Shown one piece after another: positions 8,271 through 16,698 of a stretch of DNA of 64,000 nucleotides (the first letter of the stretch is position 1; each line of letters opens with the position of its first letter). The DNA is from Ectothiorhodospira sp. BSL-9 (GTDB lineage Bacteria; Pseudomonadota; Gammaproteobacteria; Ectothiorhodospirales; Ectothiorhodospiraceae), in assembly GCF_001632845.1 (NCBI RefSeq), contig NZ_CP011994.1, positions 2,862,001-2,926,000 of the forward strand, in the 5' to 3' direction. Both the position numbers and the translations under genes were made by a program. The notes under the pieces were generated by a model. That model searched no databases. It was not told the DNA's origin and worked only from the letters and a program-made list of their open reading frames with translations.

Positions 8271-9878
8271 TCAACCAAACAACCCCTGCAGATACCATCC
8301 CCCGTCCGGGTTGCGCAGATCCCGATACAGCCACAGGCCCTGCCCAGCGGGCGTGGAGGCCCGAACATAGTCCCGTCTGACATCCCCGTCATCCCACCAG
8401 CCCGACTCGATGCGTTCGTCCGTCTCCACTGGGGTCACAGGGCAGGGGGATGCCATGGGGGGATCCAGCAACCAGACGGGACGCACCCCCGTGGATGGGC
8501 GCACCTGACTGCCAGGGTCCCCCTCGCCAATGCCCATCTTCATGAAACACCAGGCCCGTTCAGGGCGATGATCCGCCACGCAGGCCAACCCCTTGACCGC
8601 ATCCTCGCCCAGACGGGCCCGCAGACGTTCCAGCAGTTGTTGCAGGTCTGCCCGCTGTTCGGACCCCGTGGTGAACAGGGTCTGACCCTGATGATGAGCC
8701 AGCGGCGACAGATCCTGCGCCGACACGGTCAGGGCTGTGACCGTGGCCTCGAGCACAGTACGCTCCAACACCTCCCGGCAGACCTCCAACAGGTGTTCTG
8801 CATCCCGACTGGGAGACAACAGCCCCACCCGCAGCGGCGTGGATACCCTCCGGTGATGATGCAATGCCACCCGCAGGCGGCTCACGCCCAGACCCCGTCC
8901 CCGCAACCAGCCAGCCAGCATCCACAGCAACGATTCCAGCGCGAGGAGCAGCTGGGCATGCCGGTCCACCTCGAAGGGCAGATGCCGAGTGTGCTCGAAG
9001 CGGGCCGGTGGATTGAACCGGGGCAGGGGGTCTGGCACCCGTCCACACAATCGATCCAGTTCCCGCAGAAGCTCCGGCCCCAGACGCCGGGCCAGACCCT
9101 CACGGGGCAGCCGCAGCAGATCCCCCAATGTGCGCAATCCCAATCCTCTCAATCTTTCCTGGCGTTTGGGGTCATCTTCCAGGGTTTCCAGCGGGGCCTC
9201 CCGAAGCAGACGCAGCAGGGCGTCGCCATCCGTGACCGTTGTGCCCGGTGCCCACTGTGCCAGCAGGCGGGAAGCGGAGGGGCAGGGCGCGATCCCCGCC
9301 CGCACCTGAAAACCCAGGGGGCCGAGCGCCTCCAGAACCCGGCCCCGCAGGGCCTCCACGCCCCCGAACAGACGCAGGCTGCGCCCGATCTCCAGCAGGA
9401 TCAAGGGCTCGCCCGGCGGCTGATGCACATGGTCGGTGAATTGCAGTCCCCAACCCGCCAGCGCATCCAGGGCCTGCTGCTCTGCGGAGAGATGACGGGG
9501 CAGGGTGATCAATTCCCGGCACAGGGGCAGGGCGGCCGCCAGGGGCATCAGAGGGCAGATGCCCCGTTGCCGGGCACGACGATTGGCGGCATGGACCCAC
9601 TGCTGCCTGCCTTTCTCCTGGATGATGACCAGGGGATCGGCCACGGCCTCTCCCGCCTGGTGGATCAGATCCAGGCAGAGGTGGGGGAAATACAGGGCCA
9701 GCCAGAGATCCGGCCGGGGCGCCGATGAAGCCTCTGGCCTGGATGGAGAGGCTTCAGCAGGCCCGGGAGCACCCCCCGGGCCGTCGTCGGCGCGCACCGG
9801 GGGTGCGGTTCGCAACCGGCCAGGCGGCGCAGGCGGGATGCCCGGCAATGCAAGCTGGCCCTGGCGGGGAGTGTGCAT
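8271..9878 (-). CDS. imuB: ImuB-type Y-family polymerase homologue (mutasome hub)
   Basis: 535 residues. After about 55 Pro/Ala-rich residues the Y-family fold starts (LWLALYFPHLCLDLI). The acidic residues of active Y-family polymerases are replaced (LLLEIGRSLRLFGG in place of a DE pair), as in ImuB, which is catalytically dead and recruits DnaE2. The C-terminus (RRDYVRASTPAGQGLWLYRD, then GWYLQGLFG) is the ImuB signature. It has its own LexA box 17 bp upstream. The usual cassette is imuA-imuB-dnaE2; here no imuA adjoins and dnaE2 is 3.6 kb downstream in the same orientation. The two probably still act together in SOS mutagenesis. Confidence 0.88.
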   Translation of the reverse strand: MHTPRQGQLALPGIPPAPPGRLRTAPPVRADDGPGGAPGPAEASPSRPEASSAPRPDLWLALYFPHLCLDLIHQAGEAVADPLVIIQEKGRQQWVHAANRRARQRGICPLMPLAAALPLCRELITLPRHLSAEQQALDALAGWGLQFTDHVHQPPGEPLILLEIGRSLRLFGGVEALRGRVLEALGPLGFQVRAGIAPCPSASRLLAQWAPGTTVTDGDALLRLLREAPLETLEDDPKRQERLRGLGLRTLGDLLRLPREGLARRLGPELLRELDRLCGRVPDPLPRFNPPARFEHTRHLPFEVDRHAQLLLALESLLWMLAGWLRGRGLGVSRLRVALHHHRRVSTPLRVGLLSPSRDAEHLLEVCREVLERTVLEATVTALTVSAQDLSPLAHHQGQTLFTTGSEQRADLQQLLERLRARLGEDAVKGLACVADHRPERAWCFMKMGIGEGDPGSQVRPSTGVRPVWLLDPPMASPCPVTPVETDERIESGWWDDGDVRRDYVRASTPAGQGLWLYRDLRNPDGGWYLQGLFG

Positions 9879-9894
9879 GGGGGCGCCTCAATTC

Positions 9895-9910
9895 CTGTTT
9901 ACACATACAG
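9895..9910 (-). promoter_or_regulatory. LexA (SOS) box of imuB
   Basis: The sequence, CTGTTTACACATACAG on the plus strand, fits CTGT-N8-ACAG exactly and lies 17 bp before the imuB ATG. On the minus strand it directly follows a TATACT that could be the -10 element, so LexA would block transcription. It matches the arrangement at dnaE2, which supports joint SOS control. Confidence 0.87.
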
Positions 9911-10024
9911 TATAGTCGCCCCCATCAACCCGGCACCACCCCCGAGATGACTCAACCGCCCGGTGATCCTAACGCTCATGCATCACGGTCGTGAGTCACC
10001 CCAGATGATGAAAGATACGTTACA

Positions 10025-10086
10025 AGCCCTTCTCCCCCTCGGGGGAGAAGGGAGTGTCTGTAGCTGACCTGGTTCTTTCACGTTAA
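10025..10086 (-). repeat. 62-bp repeat copy B with hairpin terminator
   Basis: Read on the minus strand it starts at the maeB stop codon and repeats copy A of 1406-1469: the same TTAACGTGAAAGAACC, a shared CAGCTACA-N-ACACTC segment and the same CCCTTCTCCCCC hairpin. It is opposite in orientation to copy A, so the pair forms an inverted repeat around dnaE2, the IS and imuB. It probably acts as the maeB terminator. Confidence 0.85.
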
Positions 10087-12407
10087 CCGGGTCGCTGTGG
10101 CGTGATGTCGTAGCGCCGCTCGCCCTCGCGTTTTTCATACTGGTTGGCATCCACCACCGCCAGGGCCGTCATGTTCACCAGACGACGCACCGAGGCCGTT
10201 TCGGTGAGAATATGTACCGGACGGGCGGCCCCGAGCAGGATCGGGCCCACACTGACACCCTCGCCACTGGAGGCCTTGAGCAGATTGAAGGCAATGTTGG
10301 CGGCATCGATATTGGGCATCACCAGCAGGTTGGCCTCGCCCTTGAGGCGACAATGCTGGAACAGGCGATTGCGGATCTCTTCCTTGAGGGCGGCATCGGC
10401 GTGCATCTCGCCATCCACCTCCAGGTTCGGATCCATGCGCTCCAGGATATCCCGGGCCCGACTCATCTTCCTGGCAGTTTCCGATTCCACACTGCCAAAA
10501 TTGGAGTGGGAGACCAGGGCCACCTTGGGCGTGAGGCCGAAATTGCGCACTTCTTCGGCGGCCATCAGGGTGATCTCTGCCAGGGTCTGGGCATCCGGGT
10601 TCTCATTCACATAGGTATCGCAGATGAACAGGGTGCGATGGGGCAGCATCAACAGGTTCATGGTGGCAAACGTGCGCACCTCCGGGGCCAGGCCGATGAC
10701 ATCGCTGACGTGCTTGAGATGGTAGGCGTGCTGACCCACCATGCCGCAGATCATGGCGTCCGCCTCCCCATTGCGCACCAGCATGCTGCCGATCAGGGTG
10801 TTGTTGCTGCGGATGCGGTGCTTGGCCACATCCGGCGTGACCCCGCGACGCCCCATCATGCTGTGATAATCCGACCAGAAGTCCCGGAAGCGGGGATCGG
10901 AATCCGGGTTGATCAGCTCGAAATCCTTGCCCGGCGTCAGTTGCAGGCCAATGCGCTCGATGCGCGACTGAACCACCTCGGGGCGGCCGATGACCACCGG
11001 GTGCGCCAGTCCCTCCTCGAGCACCGTCTGCACGGCACGCAGCACCCGCTCGTCCTCGCCCTCGGGGTAGATCACCCGACGTGGCGCCGCCTTGGCGGCG
11101 GCGAACACCGGTTTCATGACGAAACCGGACTGATACACGAAGTTGTTGAGATGATCCCGATAGGTCCACAACTCCTCGATGGGCGCCGTGGCCACTCCCG
11201 AATCCATGGCGGCCTTGGCCACCATGGGGGCAATCTTGACGATCAGCCGGGGGTCAAAGGGTTTTGGGATCAGATAGGAAGGCCCGAAACGCAGGCCTTC
11301 ATCCCCGTAGGCCTTGGCCACCACTTCGGAAGGCTCGGCCCGGGCCAGTTCCGCCAGGGCCTTGACCGCCGCCACCTTCATCTCATCGGTGATGGTGCGG
11401 GCGCCCACATCCAGGGCCCCCCGGAAGATGAACGGGAAACACAGCACGTTGTTCACCTGGTTGGGATAGTCGGAACGCCCCGTGGCCATCACGGCATCCT
11501 GGCGCACCTCCAGCACCTCCTCGGGGAGGATTTCCGGATCCGGGTTGGCCAGGGCCATGATCAGCGGGTTGGGCGCCATTCGCGCCACCATGTCCTTCTT
11601 GAGAACACCGCCCGCAGAGAGCCCCAGGAAGATATCGGCACCGTCCATGACCTCGCCCAGGGAACGGGCATCCGTGGCCTGGGCAAAGCGCTGCTTGATG
11701 GTATCCATCTCCTCGGGGCGGCCCTTGTAGAGCACCCCATGGATATCCGTGACCCAGATGTTATCCAGGGGCAGACCCAGGGTGACCAGCAGATCCAGGC
11801 AGGCGAGGGCGGCAGCACCGGCCCCGGAAGTCACCAGTTTGACGTTGCTCAGATCCTTGCCGGACAGCTGCATGGCGTTGAGCACGGCTGCGGCCACAAC
11901 GATGGCGGTACCATGCTGGTCATCGTGAAACACCGGGATGTTCATGCGTTCGCGCAGCCGGCTCTCGATATAGAAACACTCCGGCGCCTTGATATCCTCG
12001 AGATTGATGCCCCCGAAGGTGGGCTCCATGGCGGCGATGATGTCCACCAGCTTGTCCGGGTTGTTCTCGTTCAACTCGATGTCGAACACATCGATATTGG
12101 CGAACTTCTTGAATAGCACCGCCTTGCCTTCCATGACCGGCTTGGCCGCCAGAGGCCCCACGGCCCCCAGACCCAGCACTGCGGTGCCATTGGTGACCAC
12201 CCCCACCAGGTTCGCACGGGCAGTCAGCCTGCCAGCCTCGCTGGGGTCGGCAGCGATGGCCCGGGAGGCCGCCGCCACGCCGGGGGAGTAGGCCAGGGCC
12301 AGATCCCGCTGGTTGGTCAGCCCCTTGGTGGGCACCACGGAGATCTTTCCGGGGGTAGGGTAGAGGTGGTAATCGAGTGCAGCCTGGTCGAGCGAGGTCT
12401 TATCCAT
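10083..12407 (-). CDS. maeB: NADP-dependent malic enzyme with phosphotransacetylase-like domain
   Basis: 774 residues from the ATG at 12407 (AGGGA before it); the frame is open upstream, but the conserved N-terminus is [17 protein letters not shown]. Residues 1-430 form the malic enzyme: [43 protein letters not shown] and the NAD(P) site [13 protein letters not shown]. Residues 430-774 form a PTA-like domain ([30 protein letters not shown]), usually regulatory in MaeB. It oxidatively decarboxylates malate to pyruvate, giving NADPH. It is divergent from the SDR gene, with 100 bp between the starts. Confidence 0.93.
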   Translation of the reverse strand: MDKTSLDQAALDYHLYPTPGKISVVPTKGLTNQRDLALAYSPGVAAASRAIAADPSEAGRLTARANLVGVVTNGTAVLGLGAVGPLAAKPVMEGKAVLFKKFANIDVFDIELNENNPDKLVDIIAAMEPTFGGINLEDIKAPECFYIESRLRERMNIPVFHDDQHGTAIVVAAAVLNAMQLSGKDLSNVKLVTSGAGAAALACLDLLVTLGLPLDNIWVTDIHGVLYKGRPEEMDTIKQRFAQATDARSLGEVMDGADIFLGLSAGGVLKKDMVARMAPNPLIMALANPDPEILPEEVLEVRQDAVMATGRSDYPNQVNNVLCFPFIFRGALDVGARTITDEMKVAAVKALAELARAEPSEVVAKAYGDEGLRFGPSYLIPKPFDPRLIVKIAPMVAKAAMDSGVATAPIEELWTYRDHLNNFVYQSGFVMKPVFAAAKAAPRRVIYPEGEDERVLRAVQTVLEEGLAHPVVIGRPEVVQSRIERIGLQLTPGKDFELINPDSDPRFRDFWSDYHSMMGRRGVTPDVAKHRIRSNNTLIGSMLVRNGEADAMICGMVGQHAYHLKHVSDVIGLAPEVRTFATMNLLMLPHRTLFICDTYVNENPDAQTLAEITLMAAEEVRNFGLTPKVALVSHSNFGSVESETARKMSRARDILERMDPNLEVDGEMHADAALKEEIRNRLFQHCRLKGEANLLVMPNIDAANIAFNLLKASSGEGVSVGPILLGAARPVHILTETASVRRLVNMTALAVVDANQYEKREGERRYDITPQRPG

Positions 12408-12507
12408 GGTTCCCTTGGGTCTCCGGGGCTTGGATCGTGGATCAATGGGGGGTGTATTATGGGCGCTTACAGACATTCCCGCATCCAGCATGCGACAGGG
12501 GGCAGCC

Positions 12508-13284
12508 ATGCCAGGACGAAAAAAAGGTTGGACCGTAGTCACAGGAGCGGGCAGCGGCATGGGCCGGGCCCTTGCCTGGGACCTGGTGAATCGCGGGGGG
12601 CGAGTCATCGCCGTTGGCCGCCGGGCCGATGCCCTGGAAGAGACCCGCGCCAAGGCCCCAGAGGCTATCCAGGCGGCCGTAGCCGATGTCTCCACGCCCG
12701 CGGGTCGGGACGCGATCGCTCTGGCGGCCGCCGCTCAAGGCACCATTCACGCTGTGGTTCATAACGCTGCCGTGCTCGAGCCCGTGGGCGCCTTGAGCGA
12801 GGTCAGCCTGGATGACTGGCGGTACCAGCAGGCCGTAAACGTGGAGGGGCCGCTGTTTCTCACCCAGGCCTTGCTGCCGTACCTGGCCGAGGACGGGCGC
12901 ATCCTGCAGGTATCCTCCGGCGCGGCCCACCGCAGCCTGCAGGGCTGGGGCGGTTACTGCGCCTCCAAGGCGGCCCTGTACATGCTCTACCAGTGCCTGA
13001 GGGATGAATTGGGTGCGCGTGGCATCCATGTGGGCAGCGTACGCCCGGGCGTGGTGGACACCCCCATGCAAACACGGATCCGCGAGACCGACGAACAGCG
13101 CTTCCCGGGCGTGGAACGGTTCCGCCGCCTGAAGGCCGAAGGTCAGCTCCAGCAGGCGGAACGGGTGGCCGATTTCATGAGCTGGATCCTGCTGGAAACG
13201 GGAGACAAGCAGTTCTCCCTGGAGGAATGGGACATCGAAAACGAGGCGCAGACGCGTCTTTGGAAGGATACGCGGCAGGTTTAG
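12508..13284 (+). CDS. Short-chain dehydrogenase/reductase
   Basis: 258 residues from the ATG at 12508, preceded by AGGGGG; the frame is open further upstream, but that stretch overlaps maeB antisense. Classical SDR features: cofactor loop TGAGSGMG, VGRRAD after the second strand, NAAV, active-site QVSSGAAH and the YCASK tetrad. The nearest described types are sepiapterin-reductase-like SDRs (AlaRich C-terminus, VRPGVVDTPMQ). An arginine pair after the second strand suggests NADP. The substrate is unknown. It shares its promoter region with maeB. Confidence 0.85.
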   Translation: MPGRKKGWTVVTGAGSGMGRALAWDLVNRGGRVIAVGRRADALEETRAKAPEAIQAAVADVSTPAGRDAIALAAAAQGTIHAVVHNAAVLEPVGALSEVSLDDWRYQQAVNVEGPLFLTQALLPYLAEDGRILQVSSGAAHRSLQGWGGYCASKAALYMLYQCLRDELGARGIHVGSVRPGVVDTPMQTRIRETDEQRFPGVERFRRLKAEGQLQQAERVADFMSWILLETGDKQFSLEEWDIENEAQTRLWKDTRQV

Positions 13285-13429
13285 CGGGTTTGATGGGGGC
13301 TTCGACACCCCCAGCAGTTCCTGATATCGCGGCTTACGTTTTGGGGGCCTTTTGGTGAAGGGCTGGGATTCCCTTGGCCGGGGGACAGGCAGTCCCGCAG
13401 GACCATTGCCTGCCAGCGACATCATTTAA

Positions 13430-13445
13430 CATAATATATATTATG
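13430..13445. other. AT-rich perfect 16-bp palindrome
   Basis: CATAATATATATTATG is a perfect palindrome in otherwise GC-rich intergenic DNA (13285-13678, between convergent SDR and bioA). Both neighbours end here, so no promoter is expected. It could be an operator, a protein-binding site or a remnant. No function assigned. The rest of this gap holds the 117-bp inverted-repeat element described next. Confidence 0.4.
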
Positions 13446-13507
13446 CGTACTACGATAGACTGAATACCGTTGCCCCCACGGCCGCCATCCTTGGACCGAT
13501 GCGTCCG

Positions 13508-13624
13508 GTCAGTCTCCGGGGGCGGATTCCTGTAAGCGGGCTTCAGCCGCAGGATGCGGCTGCAGAGCCTACATGGACGTATTCACGGCGTCCCGCTGTA
13601 AGGAATCTGCCCCCGGAGACTGAC
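13508..13624. repeat. 117-bp palindromic element (MITE-like)
   Basis: Arms of about 33 bp: GTCAGTCTCCGGGGGCGGAT at the left and its inverted match ending CCCCCGGAGACTGAC at the right, with a few mismatches. Between them are about 50 bp with a nested hairpin (CAGCCGCA / TGCGGCTG). There is no reading frame. It lies between two convergent genes. The form, long near-perfect terminal inverted repeats and no coding capacity, suits a miniature mobile element or a folded RNA. I see no second copy in the window. Confidence 0.7.
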
Positions 13625-13678
13625 TCCACCCCGGACCCCAAACGAAGCCACCCACAAAGGCCACCCAGGCAAAACCAC

Positions 13679-15031
13679 TCAATCAGCCGCTGTCGCCAGA
13701 TCAATCCCCTCAGCCATCACCTGAGCCAGAAACCGGATCTGCTCCTCAGTAATCACATAGGGCGGCATCATGTAGGCCACGTTACCCAGTGGCCGCAGCA
13801 AGGCACCGCGCTTGAGAGCATGCTGATAGGCAATCAGCCCGCGACGCTCCTGCCAGGGATACGGCTCCCGGGTGGCCTTGTCCTTGACCATCTCCACCGC
13901 AGCGATCATCCCGTGCTGACGCACATCCGCCACGTGCGGATGATCCACCAACGGCGCCAGGGACTCCCGAATCACCTGGGCCAGACGCCGGTTACTCCCC
14001 AGCACATCCTGCTGCTCAAAAAGATCCAGCGTGGCCAACGCCGCCGTACAGGCCAGCGGATTGGCCGTGTAGGAATGGGAATGCAGGAAGGCATTCAACT
14101 TGGTGTAGTCATCGTAAAAGGCCTGATACACCGTGTCGTTGGTGAGTACCACCGACAACGGCAGATACCCCCCGGTCAGCCCCTTGGACAAACACATGAA
14201 ATCCGGCGTGATGTTCGCCTGCTCACAGGCAAACATCGTCCCCGTGCGCCCGAAACCCACCGCAATCTCATCGGCGATCAAATGCACCCCATGCCGATCA
14301 CAGGCCTCGCGGAGCAGCTCCAGATAACGGGGATGGTACATGCGCATATGGCCAGCACACTGCACCAGGGGCTCGACGATCACGGCACACGTCTCATGGG
14401 CATGGCGCGCCAGGGTCTCTTCCATGGCCTGGAACCGACGCTCGGCCACCTGCTCACAGGTTTCACCCGGCTCACGTTCATAGCAATCTGGCGCCGTGAC
14501 CGGGATGGGCTTCATGAGCAACGGACCATAAGTGGCCTTGTACAGGGGCACATCGCCCACCGCCAGGGCCCCCAGAGTCTCGCCGTGGTAGCTATTGGTC
14601 AGACAGATGAATCGCGTCTTGCCCCCCTGCCCTGTGTTGAGCCAGTAATGAAAGCTCATCTTCAGGGCCACCTCCACCGCTGCTGAGCCGCTGTCGGCAT
14701 AAAAACAGCGACTCAGCCCCGGAGGCGTGATCTGAACCAGGCGCTCGGAGAGTCTCACCACCGGCTCATGACTGAACCCGGCCAGGATCACGTGCTCCAG
14801 CTGATCCAGCTGGTCCCGGATGGCCTGATTGATCACCGGATTGGCGTGACCGAACAGATTCACCCACCAGGAACTGACGGCATCGATGTAGCGATTCCCG
14901 TCAAAGTCTTCCAGCCAGACCCCCTCCCCTCGCCGAATGGGCGTTAACGGGAGATGCTCGTGATCCTTCATCTGTGTGCAGGGGTGCCAGACCACTGCCA
15001 GATCGCGCTGCTTGATGGCTTCGTTGTTCAT
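13679..15031 (-). CDS. bioA: Adenosylmethionine-8-amino-7-oxononanoate aminotransferase
   Basis: 450 residues from the ATG at 15031; the upstream in-frame extension covers a terminator hairpin and is not coding. A class III PLP aminotransferase with the BioA N-terminus WHPCTQMKDHE, NSYHGETLGALAVG, VEPLVQCAGHM, the cofactor aspartate in IADEIAVGFGRTGTMFACE and the Schiff-base lysine in CLSKGLTGGYLPLS. It converts KAPA to DAPA in biotin synthesis using S-adenosylmethionine. No other bio gene adjoins it, so the pathway is dispersed. It converges on the SDR gene. Confidence 0.92.
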   Translation of the reverse strand: MNNEAIKQRDLAVVWHPCTQMKDHEHLPLTPIRRGEGVWLEDFDGNRYIDAVSSWWVNLFGHANPVINQAIRDQLDQLEHVILAGFSHEPVVRLSERLVQITPPGLSRCFYADSGSAAVEVALKMSFHYWLNTGQGGKTRFICLTNSYHGETLGALAVGDVPLYKATYGPLLMKPIPVTAPDCYEREPGETCEQVAERRFQAMEETLARHAHETCAVIVEPLVQCAGHMRMYHPRYLELLREACDRHGVHLIADEIAVGFGRTGTMFACEQANITPDFMCLSKGLTGGYLPLSVVLTNDTVYQAFYDDYTKLNAFLHSHSYTANPLACTAALATLDLFEQQDVLGSNRRLAQVIRESLAPLVDHPHVADVRQHGMIAAVEMVKDKATREPYPWQERRGLIAYQHALKRGALLRPLGNVAYMMPPYVITEEQIRFLAQVMAEGIDLATAAD

Positions 15032-15058
15032 CGTCTCACCATGGTGCCAAAACCAGAA

Positions 15059-15082
15059 AGGGCCGCGATTGCTCGCGGCCCT
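15059..15082 (-). terminator. Rho-independent terminator after kamA
   Basis: A 10-bp stem, AGGGCCGCGA / TCGCGGCCCT, with a 4-nt loop is followed on the minus strand by TTCTGGTTTT. It lies between the kamA stop (15120) and the bioA start (15031), so bioA is probably transcribed separately. Confidence 0.75.
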
Positions 15083-15119
15083 GCCCTCACCTGCTCCAGT
15101 CAGATCATCCGACGAAGGA

Positions 15120-16484
15120 TCAGGCAACCCCCGCCTGCATGGCCTCGTACTCATCCTCGAAGAAGAACTTCTCTTCGCCAAAGGCCGGCTTGAGATGATT
15201 CAGCCAGGTGGCCTGGTCATCATAACGGGCAAAGAACGGACGCTGCACCCACTCCGGATTGCGGCCCTGGATGAAGCGCAGCACGAACACCTTCTCGCCG
15301 TGAATCTCGGTCACGCCCTGGATCTCCACCTTGCCGGGACCGGCACTCATGGAAGGTCCACGGGCGGTGCGGCTCAGACCGGACACCTGCTTCATGGCAT
15401 CCCGGTAGATCTCCCAGGCACGGGCCAGCGGCACTTCAAAGTACCGACGGGCGCCGGTATCACGCTCGGCGAACATGTAATACGGGATGATCCCCAGGCG
15501 CACCTGCGTTTCCCACATGCGTGCCCACACATCCGGGTCGTCGTTGATGTGCGCCAGCAGCGGACCCTGGCTGCGAATCTCGGCGCCGGTGGCGCGCAGA
15601 CGACGGATGGCCTCGCGGGCCATGGGGGTTTCCATTTCCCGCCAGTGATTGTAATGGGCCATGATGGCCACATGCTTGCCCGCCTTCACCAGGCGCTCCA
15701 GCAGCATGACCAGATCGTCGGCATCGGCGTCGCTCACGAAGCGATGTGGCCAGAAGGTCAACGCCTTGGTGCCGATGCGCACGGTCTGCACATGGTCAAA
15801 CTCGGGCCCCATCAGCGGCTCCAGATACTGGGCCAGATGCTTGGTCTTCATCACCATCGGGTCACCGCCGGTAATGAGGATATCGCTCACCTCGGGCTTG
15901 ACACGCAGATAGCCCAGCATGTCGCTGGCCTGGTTGGAGGCGATGCGCAGACTCTTGTCGCCCACAAATTGCGCCCAACGGAAGCAGAAGGTGCAATAGG
16001 CATGGCAGGTCTGCCCCTGACTGGGGAAGAACAGCACGGTCTCGCGGTACTTGTGCTGCAGGCCCTGCAAGGGCTCTCCATCCAGTTCCGGGCGGTTCAT
16101 CTCCATCTGCCCTGCTGGATGCGGGTTCAGTTCTTCGCGCAGTTCACGGGCCAGTGCCACGATCTCGGTGCGATCCGCGCCGCGACGATGCAAATCGGCC
16201 ATGCGCTCGAAGGCCTCGGGCTCGAGCATGTCGCGCTGCGGGAAGGTCAACTGGTAGATTGGGTCATCCGGTACCTGATCCCAGTCGATCAATTCCTCTA
16301 TGATGTACTCATTGACACGAAACGGCAGGACGCTGGCCACCACCTTCATCTCGAAGCGGCAGTCGTCGGACAGACGATCCAGGGCCGGAATCTGGTCAAG
16401 ATTACGGTCGGTGAAGACTTTGAAGGCCCGGGTTTCGAGCTCCCGCAATTCTTCGTGTCGATAAAAATTGAGGACGGAATTCAT
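15120..16484 (-). CDS. KamA-family radical SAM aminomutase-like protein
   Basis: 454 residues from the ATG at 16484, with GGAGG six bases before it. The radical SAM cluster motif is C160-x3-C164-x2-C167 in QTCHAYCTFCFRWAQF. It is followed by SDILITGGDPMVM, corresponding to the SAM-binding GGDP region of lysine 2,3-aminomutases. A lysine in SAGPGKVEI (K385) lines up with the PLP-binding PGGGGK of that family. Some family members make beta-lysine or beta-glutamate, used as osmolytes. No ablB-type acetyltransferase is near, and the sequence after the second cysteine departs from classical KamA, so the substrate is open. Followed by its own terminator. Confidence 0.78.
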   Translation of the reverse strand: MNSVLNFYRHEELRELETRAFKVFTDRNLDQIPALDRLSDDCRFEMKVVASVLPFRVNEYIIEELIDWDQVPDDPIYQLTFPQRDMLEPEAFERMADLHRRGADRTEIVALARELREELNPHPAGQMEMNRPELDGEPLQGLQHKYRETVLFFPSQGQTCHAYCTFCFRWAQFVGDKSLRIASNQASDMLGYLRVKPEVSDILITGGDPMVMKTKHLAQYLEPLMGPEFDHVQTVRIGTKALTFWPHRFVSDADADDLVMLLERLVKAGKHVAIMAHYNHWREMETPMAREAIRRLRATGAEIRSQGPLLAHINDDPDVWARMWETQVRLGIIPYYMFAERDTGARRYFEVPLARAWEIYRDAMKQVSGLSRTARGPSMSAGPGKVEIQGVTEIHGEKVFVLRFIQGRNPEWVQRPFFARYDDQATWLNHLKPAFGEEKFFFEDEYEAMQAGVA

Positions 16485-16698
16485 AGACGCCTCCGATTCT
16501 GTGATCAGATCAAGATGCAAAAAGGGATCTTGGATCCAGCGTGACGAAGAACGGGCGCCGCAGGCGTGCCAGCCCTGCTCTCCGAGGAGGCCGCGCATGA
16601 AGGCGGCCTTGATGGCAAAGTATTAAGGGGGCAAAGCTTTTCGAATATAACAAACCCTGATGGGCGAAGGCAAACCGCACCCCAAACTGAGGATTGAT

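Noticed and set aside
8568-9728. 386-codon plus-strand open frame
   Set aside because: Antisense to imuB; Gln/Pro-rich mirror composition.
10212-12116. 634-codon plus-strand open frame
   Set aside because: Antisense to maeB, whose motifs are unmistakable.
12408-12695. 96-codon N-terminal extension of maeB
   Set aside because: It overlaps the start of the divergent SDR gene; the conserved MaeB N-terminus and ribosome site are at 12407.
15032-15181. 50-codon extension of bioA
   Set aside because: It crosses the terminator and the kamA 3' end; the family N-terminus begins at 15031.
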